Shown: positions 1-16,029 of the stretch, piece by piece | How positions within the stretch are numbered: position 1 is the stretch's first letter | Layout of the letters: each line of letters opens with the position of its first letter | Origin: Ipomoea triloba | Lineage: Eukaryota; Streptophyta; Magnoliopsida; Solanales; Convolvulaceae | Direction: 5' to 3' | Length of the DNA: 64,000 bases | Assembly (NCBI RefSeq): GCF_003576645.1 | Contig: NC_044918.1 | Coordinates: forward strand, 25,609,847-25,673,846 | Position numbers and translations under genes: made by a program | Notes under the pieces: model-generated | What the model was told of the DNA's origin: nothing | What the model saw: the letters and a program-made list of their open reading frames with translations, nothing else | Database searches by the model: none

Positions 1-667
1 TTCACTTGCTTCTTTTGGATAAAGTTACTCTTTTTATGTTCCCATCATTCCTTGTTTGGGGAATCTGACCACTTCAGGATTGGTGCACTTCTTGACCGTT
101 TGTGGTGGAGGTCTGACGTGTCATCCACTTCCGTCCATTTTGAAACCTCCCGCTCAGCACCTCTTCAATATTTTATCTCCATGATATTCTTCTTCTCCAA
201 ACTTAGAGTATTTTGTCTGCACATGTTGACTAACATTCAGCCTCTTGGAGAAGTGCCGGTTTATCGAAACCATATAAGATGTCTCGACCACTTGATGTTT
301 CAATCCCATGTATCGAGAGGTCTATCTCTCGAATATTCTTTACGTCTCGAACTCGATAGGTATATCGAGAGGTCCTTACCTCTCGAACTTGGCTTGTGTC
401 TCGAGACTTAGTTGATGTCTCGTAGACCCTTATTCCTCCAGAGTTGTCTCGTGCCTGCTTCTGATCTATCTGTTTGCTTACAACACGAAAACTTCTAAGT
501 TGTTCAAACAAGTTTACCTTAAGCTTAAATATTTCCCGAGTTGAGCTCAAATTACCCGGTTGTATTTTCGCTCTTAGTTTACTTATCGAACTTACATTGT
601 TTTGCCTATGTATCGAGACTTGGGGATTCTTACTTAACAGTTGGTATCATCAAAACCTATTACATGA
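1..667. other. Non-coding stretch, no gene recognised
   Basis: No open frame here resembles a known protein. Around 300-420 there are several copies of a short TCGAGA/TCTCGA-type word (for example TATCGAGAGG and TCTCGAACT), giving a locally repetitive, partly palindromic texture. At about 638-655 the text CTTAACA is followed two bases later by TGGTATCATC, which resembles an LTR end plus a Met-tRNA primer site. The left part could therefore be the tail of an old LTR whose start lies outside the window. That reading is a weak inference. Confidence 0.4.
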
Positions 668-758
668 TGTTCCTAACAATATATAGCTCTACTCTCCTGT
701 ACATTTACACACAGAAAATATATACGAATACTTAGTTTTGCTATTCTATTGTTTAACA
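668..758 (+). repeat. 5' LTR of the TRIM-like element (shortened)
   Basis: Bases 679-758 match 1521-1600 base for base and end in TGTTTAACA. The preceding 11 bases (TGTTCCTAACA) keep the TGTT start but lack the 36 or so bases present in the 3' copy, which indicates an internal deletion or a truncated left end. Confidence 0.7.
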
Positions 759-770
759 TGGTATCAGAGC
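759..770 (+). other. Primer-binding site, initiator Met-tRNA type
   Basis: TGGTATCAGAGC directly follows the CA end of the left LTR. This word is complementary to the 3' end of plant initiator methionine tRNA and is the usual minus-strand primer site of Ty1/copia-type elements. Confidence 0.85.
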
Positions 771-1465
771 CTACTGGGCATTGATCGGTGCAAGGAGGCG
801 AGCAACCGGCAGAAGTTTCGCGGCGAACGAAGCATCCACGCGCCTCCGTCGACTGGAGCTCCGGCAACCACGTGCCGGCGCGTGGGGTCATTTCCGGCGA
901 GGTTTCCGATAGAAATTTGTCTCGTTGGTCTCGTTTTGATGAGCCAATTTCCTGATAGTGTCACTTGTGCGAGTCTTGATCAGTTTTCAAAGCTTCATCT
1001 CTCTCTCTTCCATATTTCAGCGCAGCAGAATGGTCCTGGCAGCAGCAGTAGTAGTAGCTGGCGAAGGTTTTCGGCGGTGTGGAATTGGACATGGCCGGCG
1101 GTGTGGAATTGTTCGTGGCCGGCAGTTTATGATGAAGGCAATGGAAGGGATGGTGCAGGCAATAGTAGGTCTGATGAGGTCTGATGAAACTAATAAATAA
1201 TGAGACAGTAGGTTGTAGTAAGTTGTTTGTTTTGAGTGGTTTGGTTTATTGTGTCAATAAGTCTTGAAAGTTTATGTTTGGTTTATCGTATTTTTCTGGA
1301 TTGTTTAAGTTAATTTAATATGAGGTCAGTATCATATGTGGAGTGGTGCCAAGGTGTGAGAGTTGGAGGCAGTCCTTGTACAGGGGTGTTGCAGTGATGT
1401 GCATCACAGGTGCCAGGTGACACATATGTAACAAGTTGGGCATGTTGAAATCTATGCTCCAACTT

Positions 1466-1473
1466 GAGGGGGG
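1466..1473 (+). other. Polypurine tract of the TRIM-like element
   Basis: GAGGGGGG lies immediately before the TGTTAG start of the right LTR, which is the position and composition expected of the plus-strand primer. Confidence 0.7.
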
Positions 1474-1600
1474 TGTTAGAAATATAAGGGTTAGTTGAGA
1501 GGGGTTAGTTCTACACTAGTATATATAGCTCTACTCTCCTGTACATTTACACACAGAAAATATATACGAATACTTAGTTTTGCTATTCTATTGTTTAACA
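1474..1600 (+). repeat. 3' LTR of the TRIM-like element
   Basis: 127 bp beginning TGTTAGAAAT and ending TTTAACA; the last 80 bases equal 679-758. TATATATAGC near 1520-1530 could serve as the LTR TATA box. Confidence 0.75.
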
Positions 1601-2560
1601 CTAATTATATTAGTTGCAAATAAAATGTGTAAATATGAAAATAATTACATCAGAATTATATATATGTATTGCTACAATCATGATCCCCAAACAATTTTTT
1701 GGAATATGCATTTGCTATTCAAATATATCAATCCTGATTATTGCAAAAAAAAATCTGTAAATATGGAATATGAAAAAAAAAATTACAGCAGAATTTTGTT
1801 TCCAGCAAAGAGGCCATTTCTGCATATTTTAAATGCCCAGATTTACAAAAAGCAGCTTTCAACTTTCATGTGAATGATAACACAAACGAGCTAAGAATAG
1901 CAATGTTAATTAATATAGTCCCAACAAGGCAACAATACAATGACCACAATGACTACATCAAACACATACATCGATGGTTTACAAATACATAAAAAAAATG
2001 AACTCTAGGGTTTACAAATGCATGTCTACGGTAGATCAAGAATTAATTTTTAATAAATTTAGGGTTTGCAAATACATAAAAAAAATGAAGTCCTTCAATA
2101 ATTCATCAGAGAATAGAGTAATAATTGAAAAGATTACTGAAAATAAGCGAATAACAAAGCAAGAAAGCACAAAAAATTCGAAACAAAGAAAAATCTCAAA
2201 AATTGATAGAAGAACAATACTTCATACACACACAAATATGAAAAATACAGAACAAATTAAGCTTTAGATTACAAATAATAATAATAATAATTGCACCTTT
2301 GAAGACCTTCAATGAAGAGAAAAATGGGGAAGATATGCAATAGACATGGAGTTTCGCACTTTCGCTGCGAAATACATGCGCAATCACAAATGTACTCTGT
2401 CTGTCTGATGAATAAAAGAGGGATAGTTGAGGGCAATTTTGGAATAATAAAAAGTAATCTCACATTACCTAACCAAAACTTGGTAATCAGATCACCTCAA
2501 ACATACCCTCATTTCCTACGTGGCGATCATCTTATATTACTTAGCATCTCAGATTACCTA
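1601..2560. other. AT-rich intergenic DNA
   Basis: No gene recognised. The text is AT-rich with repeated AAATACATAAAAAAAATGAA-like phrases near 1984-2090, a short local duplication. The short open frames here have no family resemblance. Confidence 0.5.
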
Positions 2561-2573
2561 AACCAAACATGGT

Positions 2574-2617
2574 AATCTAACATTACCTTCCTCAGATTAC
2601 CAGGGTAATGTTAGATT
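2574..2617. repeat. 14-bp perfect inverted repeat (MITE-type hairpin)
   Basis: AATCTAACATTACC (2574-2587) and GGTAATGTTAGATT (2604-2617) are exact reverse complements separated by 16 bases. Similar words (GGTAATC, ATTACC, AACCAAACATG) recur between about 2460 and 2630, so this is probably the remnant of a small inverted-repeat transposon. I cannot define its outer ends. Confidence 0.5.
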
Positions 2618-2709
2618 CTTTGAACCAAACATGATACGAACTCGTACCAAGCCGGCACCGCTTTGAGTGGATGCGGACTCCAAGGATGGAATGAGAGGAG
2701 GAAAAATCA

Positions 2710-2720
2710 GAGAGAGAAAT

Positions 2721-2771
<51 letters not shown>

Positions 2772-2772
2772 T
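2710..2772. repeat. GA microsatellite
   Basis: Imperfect (GA)n run of about 60 bases with a few AAA interruptions. The opposite-strand open frame over it (a serine-leucine run) is a product of the repeat. Confidence 0.95.
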
Positions 2773-3849
2773 AGCAGGAGAATGGAAGTTGAAATAATTC
2801 TTGTGTCCTCTTCCCTGTCATGCAGGGTGGTTATATACTGAGTTACTCCTATTATGTTTATGACTATGATTCTTAATATGATATATATTAGGACTAAACT
2901 ATACTATCCTATTATGAATAGACTTAGTCTAACAAATGTAATCAGCCATCCATGCTGGTTTCCTTCGTTCCATCTTTGGCCTAGCAGTATGAGTTGTTTC
3001 TTCTCTATCTTTCATATCTTGATTTTCACCCTCTTCTACTGTAGATATGCCCGTATCAAAACGCCCCCTTAGGGTTCATAATTTGAACTTTATGGCTTAG
3101 TTTTTTCTATTTGGTATAAAAGTTCATTTTTTACGTGTTAGTAGTTTAAATTTTATGGTTTAAGTTTGAATTTAGTTTTTTGAATTTATCAACAAATATA
3201 ATTTGTAGTTTTACTTACTTAGTTACTTCTACTCTATAGTGTTGAAAGTTCTACTCTATAGTGCTGTTAATTGCACTTAAAATTTAATTTATTTACAAAA
3301 ATATCACTGCATTTTTTTTTATAATTGATTATGGTCCTTTATAAATTTTCATATAGACGGTTATGATTTGTTCCTAATTCAATTTGTGCATGGGCGCCAA
3401 TTTTCATAAAAATATGACTCATATACACACATACACACATATACTGATATGCATATTTATTTGTTTATTTATTAACCAACTAAACATTTGAATACAACTA
3501 CTTATATAATTCCATAATCCAACTAAACGTCTAAACAATGTAATAATGTCTATATTATATTCTTTCTTTTTTTATTCTCTATTTTTATATTTATTTTTAT
3601 TTTCGTGAACCAAACGCCACATAAGTGGTGGAGACGTGTCAGGGAGCCATTGGATCACTAGGGTACACACGCAATCACAGGAGTGCCCCCTTTCATCCCT
3701 CTCCGGTATCCTGCGCACGGCAAGTGCACTCGCAGTCGCAGCTCCCTCACTGCATTTTCACCCCTACCGCTTTCTGCTCTTCTTTCACTTTCGAAAAAAA
3801 AAGAAGAAGAAATTTAAGAAGCCTCTGACTAGACTCCGAGAGGCCGGAA
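2773..3849. other. Intergenic DNA and leader region upstream of the CNOT11 gene
   Basis: 2773-3600 is AT-rich with no recognised gene. From about 3610 the base composition rises, and 3690-3800 is pyrimidine-rich, as is common in plant 5' leaders. The transcript of the CNOT11 gene probably starts in this part, but no clear TATA box can be picked out with confidence. Confidence 0.4.
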
Positions 3850-9199
<5,350 letters not shown>

Positions 9200-9634
9200 A
9201 TTTTCAGTTTTGTAGCATACGTTTTTTGTAATGCCTTTTACCCGATTCTGGGGTGAAATACTGAAATATTTATGTTGTATTGGGATGATATTGCTACGGA
9301 GTATTTTTTTTTAGTATAAAATTTAGGTAGGAAACTAGAAGTTACATTTCATTGTCTTCCCTTTGAGCTCGACAAAGCATTTAGAAGGTTTTCAAGTGGG
9401 GTTGTGTCAATAATACAATAATAGTCCATGAGCACAATAGCGTTTTTTTAGTCTGACTATTTTGTTGTTGTTGTTATATTTAGTGCACATGCACAATTTT
9501 AAAATTTCTGTCACTTCTAGTCATTCTAGGAAATGTTCCCATATTATTATATTAAGCAGCCAACAATTTTTTTTTGGAGGGGTGCAAATTATATCATGGA
9601 TTCATGGACTATGTTTCAAGGTTCATTATAAAAT

Positions 9635-9650
9635 ATTATTGATTATGATT
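9635..9650. repeat. SINE target-site duplication, left copy
   Basis: ATTATTGATTATGATT, identical to 9814-9829 on the other side of the SINE. Confidence 0.88.
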
Positions 9651-9813
9651 TTCTTTTTTAATACTACTAACTCTACTACAATGCAGTATTTGTTATAACA
9701 ACTTTCTCAACCTATTGAAGACAAGAGTTAGTACTGCCTTCACTGAGGCTCGAACCCACCACCTCCCATATAAAGGGAAGGGTTTGATACCACTGGACTA
9801 CAAGGTCCTTGGC
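9651..9813 (-). mobile_element. tRNA-derived SINE with 16-bp target duplication
   Basis: Read on the minus strand, the element has a pol III box A-like TAGTCCAGTGG (9800-9790) and a box B-like GGTTCGAGCC (9756-9747), the internal promoter of tRNA-derived SINEs. It ends in an A-rich tail (complement of 9651-9660). It is flanked by an exact 16-bp direct repeat, ATTATTGATTATGATT, at 9635-9650 and 9814-9829, the target-site duplication made by LINE-type reverse transcriptase. Length is about 163 bp with no coding potential. It sits about 450 bp past the CNOT11 stop. The perfect duplication suggests a fairly young copy. Confidence 0.88.
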
Positions 9814-9829
9814 ATTATTGATTATGATT
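9814..9829. repeat. SINE target-site duplication, right copy
   Basis: ATTATTGATTATGATT, identical to 9635-9650; it directly abuts the 5' end of the minus-strand SINE. Confidence 0.88.
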
Positions 9830-9911
9830 GATTATTATAATACAATATATTTATTATAACAATGCTGTAGGTTCATTAAAATGATGTTAATTTGCCTACT
9901 ATAATTTATAC

Positions 9912-9912
9912 A

Positions 9913-9962
<50 letters not shown>

Positions 9963-9964
9963 TT
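9912..9964. repeat. ATA/ATT trinucleotide microsatellite
   Basis: About nine ATA units change in the middle to ATT units, so the tract is its own inverted repeat and could form a hairpin. Confidence 0.92.
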
Positions 9965-10171
9965 TATTCTTTATATAAATAAATTAATGTTATAAAATAT
10001 GTTATTAAAAATATTCGATTAATATCTTTTGAAAGATAAACATATTAATTCTTAGTTGTTTATTGATGGACTTGCAATATTGAGAAAATGAACAATTTGT
10101 ATTGTGAAAATGAACATTTAGTATTTTCTTAATGAAACTATTCTAAGTTCATTTGTATTATATTGTAGTTG

Positions 10172-10500
10172 GAGTTAATTTTTCTTTTGGTCCTAGATGA
10201 GTAGATATATGCGTGTCATTCTACTTTTAGTCTTTTTTTTTTTTTTCCTAGAGTATCCTCGTTGGTCATAACATTATTGTGGCATGACCATTTTTGTCAT
10301 CCTTCAATAATTATGTTTAAATGGCATCGAACATGAAACCATTTTGGTCTATTCAGCATATCATCTTCTAAGTTCTTCTTTATTCTAATGAGTTAATTCT
10401 TTTTTTTTTTTTTGGTCCCGGATTTATAGGTATCATTCCATTTTTAGTTATTCTTTCATAAAACACTCAAAATCCTTAGATTTATAGGTGCTCATTAGTT
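10172..10500 (+). mobile_element. Fragments of a fold-back MITE family (two left arms)
   Basis: GAGTTAATTT..TTTTGGTCCTAGAT at 10172 and GAGTTAATTC..TTTGGTCCCGGATTTATAGG at 10389 both resemble the terminal inverted repeat of the complete fold-back element at 17030-17830. The word ATTATTGTGGCATGACCA (near 10286) also occurs in that element's arm. Both pieces run in the same direction, so this is two partial left arms and not one complete element. The segment continues in plain AT-rich DNA. Confidence 0.55.
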
Positions 10501-11150
10501 CCTCTATGTCTTTTTCAGCCTTTTGCAATAGCAAACTTCAATATTCACACTTAATCCAATAGTAATAGCCTGCAGTACTCCATGTGTGCCATAGTTGCAC
10601 CTTTGCAGGACAGTACCGAGCCAACAACTCACCAGACCGCCGCCTATGCCTCAAGCTTTCGGTCAGCAACTCCGTCGATTGTCTTGAGTCATCACTCGTG
10701 AAATAGCAACCCCTCAGGTTCAAATGATCACATCCTTAATCCTAAATTTCTAATTCCATAAATCCCTAATATATATTGTATGAAATTTTCTTCTTCCATT
10801 TTTCAAAATTAATTTGTGACTCTATGCAATTCGAATTTCTCTTCTTCATTTGTGTTTTGGTATTTGAATTCTTGGTTATAAATTAATTCTTGAAGCATTT
10901 TTTCCACTCCGTGCAACATTATTTTTCACTTCTAGCCTTATATTTCAAAGTTCTTCAACTCCAAAAGTATTTCTCCCACTCCCAAGTACATAATGTAAGT
11001 TTTTGTATTTTATATGTCCAAATACATAATTAATTTTCTTCATATTTATGAACTAATTTAGCTATTATTTATTGAATATCATCTCTTAGTTTTGGTACTT
11101 CATCTTCAACCGAATTAGGGGATAATTTTTTATGTAAATATGGTGATCTA
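10501..11150. other. Intergenic DNA, nothing recognised
   Basis: AT-rich sequence with short open frames on both strands and no protein, RNA or element signature I can support. It leads into the 60-bp satellite. Confidence 0.5.
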
Positions 11151-11154
11151 TTAC

Positions 11155-11745
11155 CCATGAATAACTATCCGATACTCCTCTCCAATCGCCAAAATTTTGA
11201 GAACGGTCAAGTTTTTGAATTAACCATCCCGTATTCCGTCCGGTCCTCCCTCCCCCCCGATCGCCAAAATTTTGAGAACGTGAAAATTCTCAATTTAACC
11301 ATTTAATACTCCCCCCTTTGAACATTCGAGTTCTCAAATTAACTATCCGATACTCCTCTCCGATTGCAAAAATTTGGAGAACGTTTGAGGTCTCAAATTA
11401 ACCCTCCAATATTCTTCCCATCAATTCCTTCCAATACTCCACTCCATTCGCCAAAATTTTGAGAACGTTTAAGTTCTCAAATTAGCCATCCAACACTTCT
11501 CTCTGATCACCAAAATTTTGAGAACGTTTAACTTCTCAAATTAATCATCTGATATTCCTCTCCAATCGACAGAATTTTGAGAACGTTTGAATTCTCAAAT
11601 TAACCATCCGATACTCCTCTCTGATTGCAAGAATTTTGTTAAAGTTTGAGTTCTCAAATTAACCATCCGGTACTCCTCTCCGATCGCCAGAATTTTCAGA
11701 ACGTTTCAGCTCTCAAATTAACTATCTGATACTCCTCTCCAGTAG
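11155..11745. repeat. About 60-bp tandem satellite with an internal hairpin, roughly 9-10 degenerate copies
   Basis: Successive units carry the phrases ACTATCCGATACTCCTCTCC, then CGCCAAAATTTTGAGAACG, then TTCTCAAATTAACC. In each unit TTTGAGAAC and GTTCTCAAA form an inverted repeat around a short GTTTAA-type loop, so the array is a series of potential hairpins at about 60-bp spacing (clear around 11350, 11455, 11518, 11578, 11640, 11700). Units differ by point changes and small indels, so it is old. No coding function is seen. Confidence 0.88.
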
Positions 11746-11772
11746 CACTTGGCTTACTAGACTCTTTATGCC

Positions 11773-11895
11773 GACCAGACTCTTTTCCAATAACTCCTAG
11801 ACTCTACACTAAACCCCTCACGGACCAGACTCCTCACCAATAACTCCTAGACTCTGCACTAGACCTCTCACTGACCAGACTTTTCACTAATGACT
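11773..11895. repeat. 50-bp tandem repeat, about 2.5 copies
   Basis: The word GACCAGACTC starts units at 11773, 11823 and 11873, exactly 50 bp apart; units share CCAATAACTCCTAGACTCT. It directly follows the 60-bp satellite but is unrelated in sequence. Confidence 0.85.
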
Positions 11896-12202
11896 CTTTA
11901 CCATAACGCATGTTCAAAAGATTGGATTTTAATGTGCCAGTGTGTTTTTGTGTTACATGTGTAGATGCATGACAGAGTATGACCTTGCATTCGACCATTG
12001 TTCTCCATTTCCGTCGACCATCTCCTCATTGTTCATTCACTTCACTTCACTTCACTGCACGTCATTATCAAGCACTTTCTACTATGATTATGACCATCTC
12101 AAGACCAAGTTGGCAACTAGCTATCAGTGGCAATGGCCTTTTATCAGGGGCCATGAGGCCACCTACCTTGGGCTGAGTGGCCGGTTACCGGGGGCCGTGC
12201 GA

Positions 12203-12571
12203 CCAACAATCTTTACCTTCTTGATGTTTGACTGTGCAATTTCGAATGTGTTCACTATATTTAAAGGGTAGGTGAGATAACCTTTTAAATTGAACTAATG
12301 GTTTTATTACGATACTAAAATAGTCAATCGTACATAGTAACTAACTATATGGGTTTATTCTCCTTGCTATTGACAGAACTTCTTATACCACCTTGAGTTT
12401 CAGATGTGCTCATTTGGTTTTCCTTCCATGGGTTTGGATTTTCAGAATTCGTATTCTGATTTGTCGACATGCCTGTAGGTATCAAGATTTGGCCATATGG
12501 TGATCGCATTTGGTGACCCCCACTACTTTTAGTGTCCGGAATTTTAGGTAGAGATGTTCGAGTGACACTAT
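12203..12571. repeat. Direct duplication, copy A (369 bp)
   Basis: Runs from CCAACAATCTTTACC to GAGTGACACTAT and is almost identical to 13418-13785. Shared landmarks are TTTAAAGGGTAGGTGAG, CTATATGGGTTTATTCTCC and TTGGCCATATGGTGAT. A 171-aa minus-strand frame over 12345-12860 begins outside the duplication and shows no family resemblance. The nature of the unit is unknown; copy B abuts the gypsy remnant, so it may have travelled with that element. Confidence 0.85.
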
Positions 12572-13417
12572 TGATGAGTAAAATGGTGATAGTAAAAAGA
12601 GGGTGAAATGTCGTTTCGCTGAGGATTGAGACTATGGCACGTACTTGTATGATATGTAAAATTCTAGGCACTAAAGTATTGGAATTCGCTAGAATCAAAG
12701 CAACTAGATTAAGGAATGGAAATAAAAGATACAAATAAAATAAGGGATAAACTATATGATAAAAGAATGGGTCCAGATTAGGGGTATTGCAATTTTGATG
12801 CACAAACAATCTCAGAATTAGGGGAAAACAATTAACCAAGGGATTAATTGCAATGCACAAAAGAATTCAAGTTCAAGCTACTTTCGCAATCAATAAACAA
12901 GAATTAGAGTAGGATTGCCCCACTTTCGTGATGCATCAATCCTAACCCTTGAAACACACAAGCATTATAAGCCCCCAAATTATCCCTATTCTCATAGTAG
13001 GAAAATTGGGTTTGATATTGGTTAGGCTTGAGTCTTTCATCCAACTTTCGTTGCGATAAAAACCTCTCCAAAGAAAATCAATAAAAGCTGCACAACAATA
13101 ACCAACAAGATGAATTCATAACCTAATTCAAACATAAACCCTAGGAGAACAATTCATCACCTTTATACAATAATCACAAACCTAGCATCAAGAATAGCAA
13201 TAGAACCCTAATCCAAACCCAAAAGCTAACTACTCACGCATTATAAAAGTAAACAAAGCAAAGCAATAATAAATCATCATATATAAATATTGCAAGAAAT
13301 CTGAAAAGAAAGTAAATAAAGGGAAGAAGATAACTTTACTAATAATGAAGAACAAATCCAACTCAGCCCCAACATGTTGGCCAAGTCCTTACTCGTTACA
13401 CTGTAGTTTTAATACAC
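12572..13417. other. Sequence between the two 0.37-kb copies, LTR-like texture
   Basis: No gene recognised. It is A-rich, with scattered phrases that recall the solo LTR at 41572-42894 in composition, but I cannot align the two. Bases 13364-13415 carry two short stretches matching intron 11 of the CNOT11 gene in swapped order: 19 bp identical to 8576-8594, and about 30 bp close to 8499-8530. Confidence 0.4.
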
Positions 13418-13785
13418 CAACCATCTTTACCTTCTTGCCGTTTGACTGTGCAATTTCGAATGTATTCACTTTATTTAAAGGGTAGGTGAGATAACCTTTT
13501 AAATTGAACTAATGGTTTTATTACGATACTAAAATAGTCAATCGTACATAGTAGCTAACTATATGGGTTTATTCTCCTTGCTATTGACAGAATTTCTTGT
13601 GCCACCTTGAGTTTCAGATGTTCTCATTTGGTTTTCCTTCCATGGGTTTGGATTTGTAGAATTCGTATTCTAATTTTTCGATAGGCCTGTAGGTATCAAG
13701 ATTTGGCCATATGGTGATTGCATTTGGTGACCCCCACTCTTTCTAGTGTCAGGAATTTTAGGTAGAGATGTCCGAGTGACACTAT
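13418..13785. repeat. Direct duplication, copy B (368 bp)
   Basis: Second copy of 12203-12571 with about a dozen base differences. It ends at ACACTAT (13785), exactly where the reverse-oriented gypsy protease sequence begins. Confidence 0.85.
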
Positions 13786-16011
13786 CGCTCCAAAGTCCTT
13801 TAGGCCAGGTCATCCGAGGATTACATTGTGTGAGGAGTTTATCTTGATGACCACGAATTTCATGTCTGGTACCCGAACCCTGGGGTATTGTCCTACCTCA
13901 ACAGGTAAGGTAATACATCCCTCAGCTTCTATACTATCCTCGGTGAATCCTGCGAGTGGGGTTCTAATCGGTTATAATTGTTCCTTGGCTAGTCCTAATT
14001 TGTTGTACGTCTCAAGGTACATGACATTTACGCTACTACTAGTGTCCACAAATACTCATCAGACAACGATCCTATTGATATACATTGCTATTAAAATGAC
14101 ATCCTAGTGTGGTACCGGGCCGCTGGGGAGGTCCTCGTCAGTAAAGGTGATTATTTCCCTCCGGCCCCCTTTTTGCGCGACTTTGTGCTATACTGCCCTT
14201 GCATATAACTGTCTAGCCCATCAGCATTTCCTTTCACGGGAGCTATCTCCTCATGCCAGGCTGCCATAAATTAAGTTGATCATAGGCTTGTGTTTCCAAT
14301 TCTATTCTTCATGTTCCTCACAATCACCGTCTCACCAAGTGGGGCCTTTCGAATGGGGTTTTGTTCTTCAGTCGGTAGAGGTGGGATCCTTGGTTGGGTG
14401 CTAGTGTTGTTATTGCCATTGGTTGCTCGCCCCCTCTGGATGATGCCCTAAATTTCCTTTTGCAAAGTAGTACATTCTTTAGAGGCGTGACTTACACTTC
14501 TGCGGTAGCAACACTATTTTGGCCACCTGGTGGCTGGTTGGATACGTTGTGGCCGGTCACCTAACCATACGGGAGGTGGCAGCGGAAAGTCCGCTATTGC
14601 TGAGAGACGGGGTGGTCGTACCTCATGCACTGGTCGAAACCCAAGTACGGGGACCATTTCGTAATAGAGGTGGGGTCGGTCTTCTATTGGTACCTGGTCC
14701 GCTTTCCCTTTTGGACAGCTGATCCCCTAGACGCGTTCTTGTCTCCTCGCTAGATCGTTTTGATTCCCGCTTATTCTTCTGTCGTAAGGCTTCCTCTATT
14801 TTGGCATATTTGTTAGCCCGCTGAATGGCTTGGGCGTATGTCTCGGGGGTTTCCCTCTAGAGGCTAGTGAACAGGTGCCCTGATCTCAAAGCTTCTATGA
14901 ACAATGTTAGGGTCGTCCAATAATCTACTGTCTACACCTCTTTCTGCCATCGTTTTAGGAATTCCTTCAACGTTTTTGACTCCCCTTGGTGTACGAAAGC
15001 TAAGGCCATAAAGTTCTTCTTAGCCTTCATGCTTCTCTTGAAGTGTGTTAGGAACTACTTAGCCAAGATCTCAAAGTGGCTGATAGATCGAGGTGGCAAG
15101 GACAAGAACCATTGCTGCGCTACCCCCCAAGTGTTGGAAAGAAAGTGCAACAATACATAGGGTGTTCAACTCCTATCACCATCATCTTGGCTTGGAAACC
15201 GACCAAGTGATCACTTGGGTAATCGGTTGCATCATACGTAGACATGGTCAAGCACTTAAAGCCCCTCGGTGCGCGGTACTGTTAGATTTCCTCGGAGAAT
15301 AGGGACCGAGCAGTTGGCAAGGCCTTTCCACCCTCAATCTTTCGTTGAATGTCATTTACTTCTTTAGCTAGCTCAACAACCTTTCGGTCTTGGTTTTCTC
15401 GACTGGGTTTGGGGGTCTCACCCCTACTTTAAACTATTCACTCCGGAAAATCATTCTTACTATAATCTTCTTTTGCCTGCGGTTCTCGTGTTCAGATGCT
15501 AGTTGCCCGAGTGTCTTCCTCTTATCGCTGTTCATGTCTGTTGGGTTGTCTTGCCCTAACCGCTTGGTGACCGGTGGTTGGCTTCGGGGTCCTAAGCGGC
15601 CATTGATCGAAACTATAGGGTGTTGCCTCCTGGGTGGACTAGATCCCCGTGTTTTCTCGCGGGTGGTCCTGTCTGGAGGGATTCAGTGGGGACTCACCTC
15701 TTGGTATGTTGTTAGGCTGCAAGGCCTCGGGGAGGCCCAACATGATAGGACGGGTTCCCACCAGTCGGGTCCGAAGGACGTTAGCAACTGGCCATATGGT
15801 TGAATGGGCTTCTTCTTCTTCCCAGGGATTTTCTAGATCATCTTCTCAAGGGGGTACCCACCGACTAGTCAGTGCGCGAGAGGCTAGCTAATAGAGGGTT
15901 TCCTACCGATCCTAGAGCAACTGATCAATTTTGGTTTGTCGTCGAGTGGTCACATGTTGAGATGCCAGATATTCAGGTTGTGGAAATTGGACATAAACTT
16001 TTCTTTGTGAT

Positions 16012-16029
16012 CCACGTAGACGATGCCAA
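16012..16029 (-). other. Primer-binding site of gypsy element 1
   Basis: Minus-strand TTGGCATCGTCTACGTGG directly follows the LTR end. It is a mutated form of the TTTGGCGCCGTCTGTGGG type found in many plant Tat-lineage gypsy elements. Confidence 0.6.

Larger units (their letters stand above)
668..1600 (+). mobile_element. Small non-autonomous LTR retrotransposon (TRIM-like)
   Basis: A 0.93-kb element with short direct terminal repeats, a primer-binding site just after the first and a purine tract just before the second. The last 80 bases of both repeats are identical (679-758 and 1521-1600). The interior (759-1473) has no gag or pol motif in any frame, so the element must depend on enzymes of another element; terminal-repeat retrotransposons in miniature (TRIMs) have this build. 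The right LTR is 127 bp (starts TGTTAGAAAT, ends TTTAACA). The left one lacks about 36 bp near its start and may be internally deleted. No clear target duplication is visible. The repeats' identity suggests a fairly recent insertion or gene conversion. Confidence 0.75.

Noticed and set aside
590..660. A second LTR end plus primer site (CTTAACA, TGGTATCATC)
   Set aside because: No second LTR or coding region can be tied to it, so it is mentioned only as a weak possibility.
738..1184. 148-aa open frame inside the TRIM-like element
   Set aside because: No gag or pol motif and low-complexity composition; a chance frame in a non-autonomous element.
9747..9800. tRNA-like box A and box B, possible tRNA gene
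   Set aside because: There is no cloverleaf or anticodon arm, the element ends in an A-rich tail and a 16-bp target duplication flanks it, so it is a SINE.
11155..11745. Regularly spaced repeats that at first look like a CRISPR array
   Set aside because: The period is constant but there are no unique spacers; the whole unit repeats and diverges, and the genome is a plant's. It is a satellite.
12345..12860. 171-aa open frame on the minus strand
   Set aside because: No family resemblance; it spans a duplicated non-coding unit and the second copy of the unit does not keep the frame.
15390..15891. 137-aa and 80-aa plus-strand frames
   Set aside because: They run antisense to the gag region of gypsy element 1 and match nothing.
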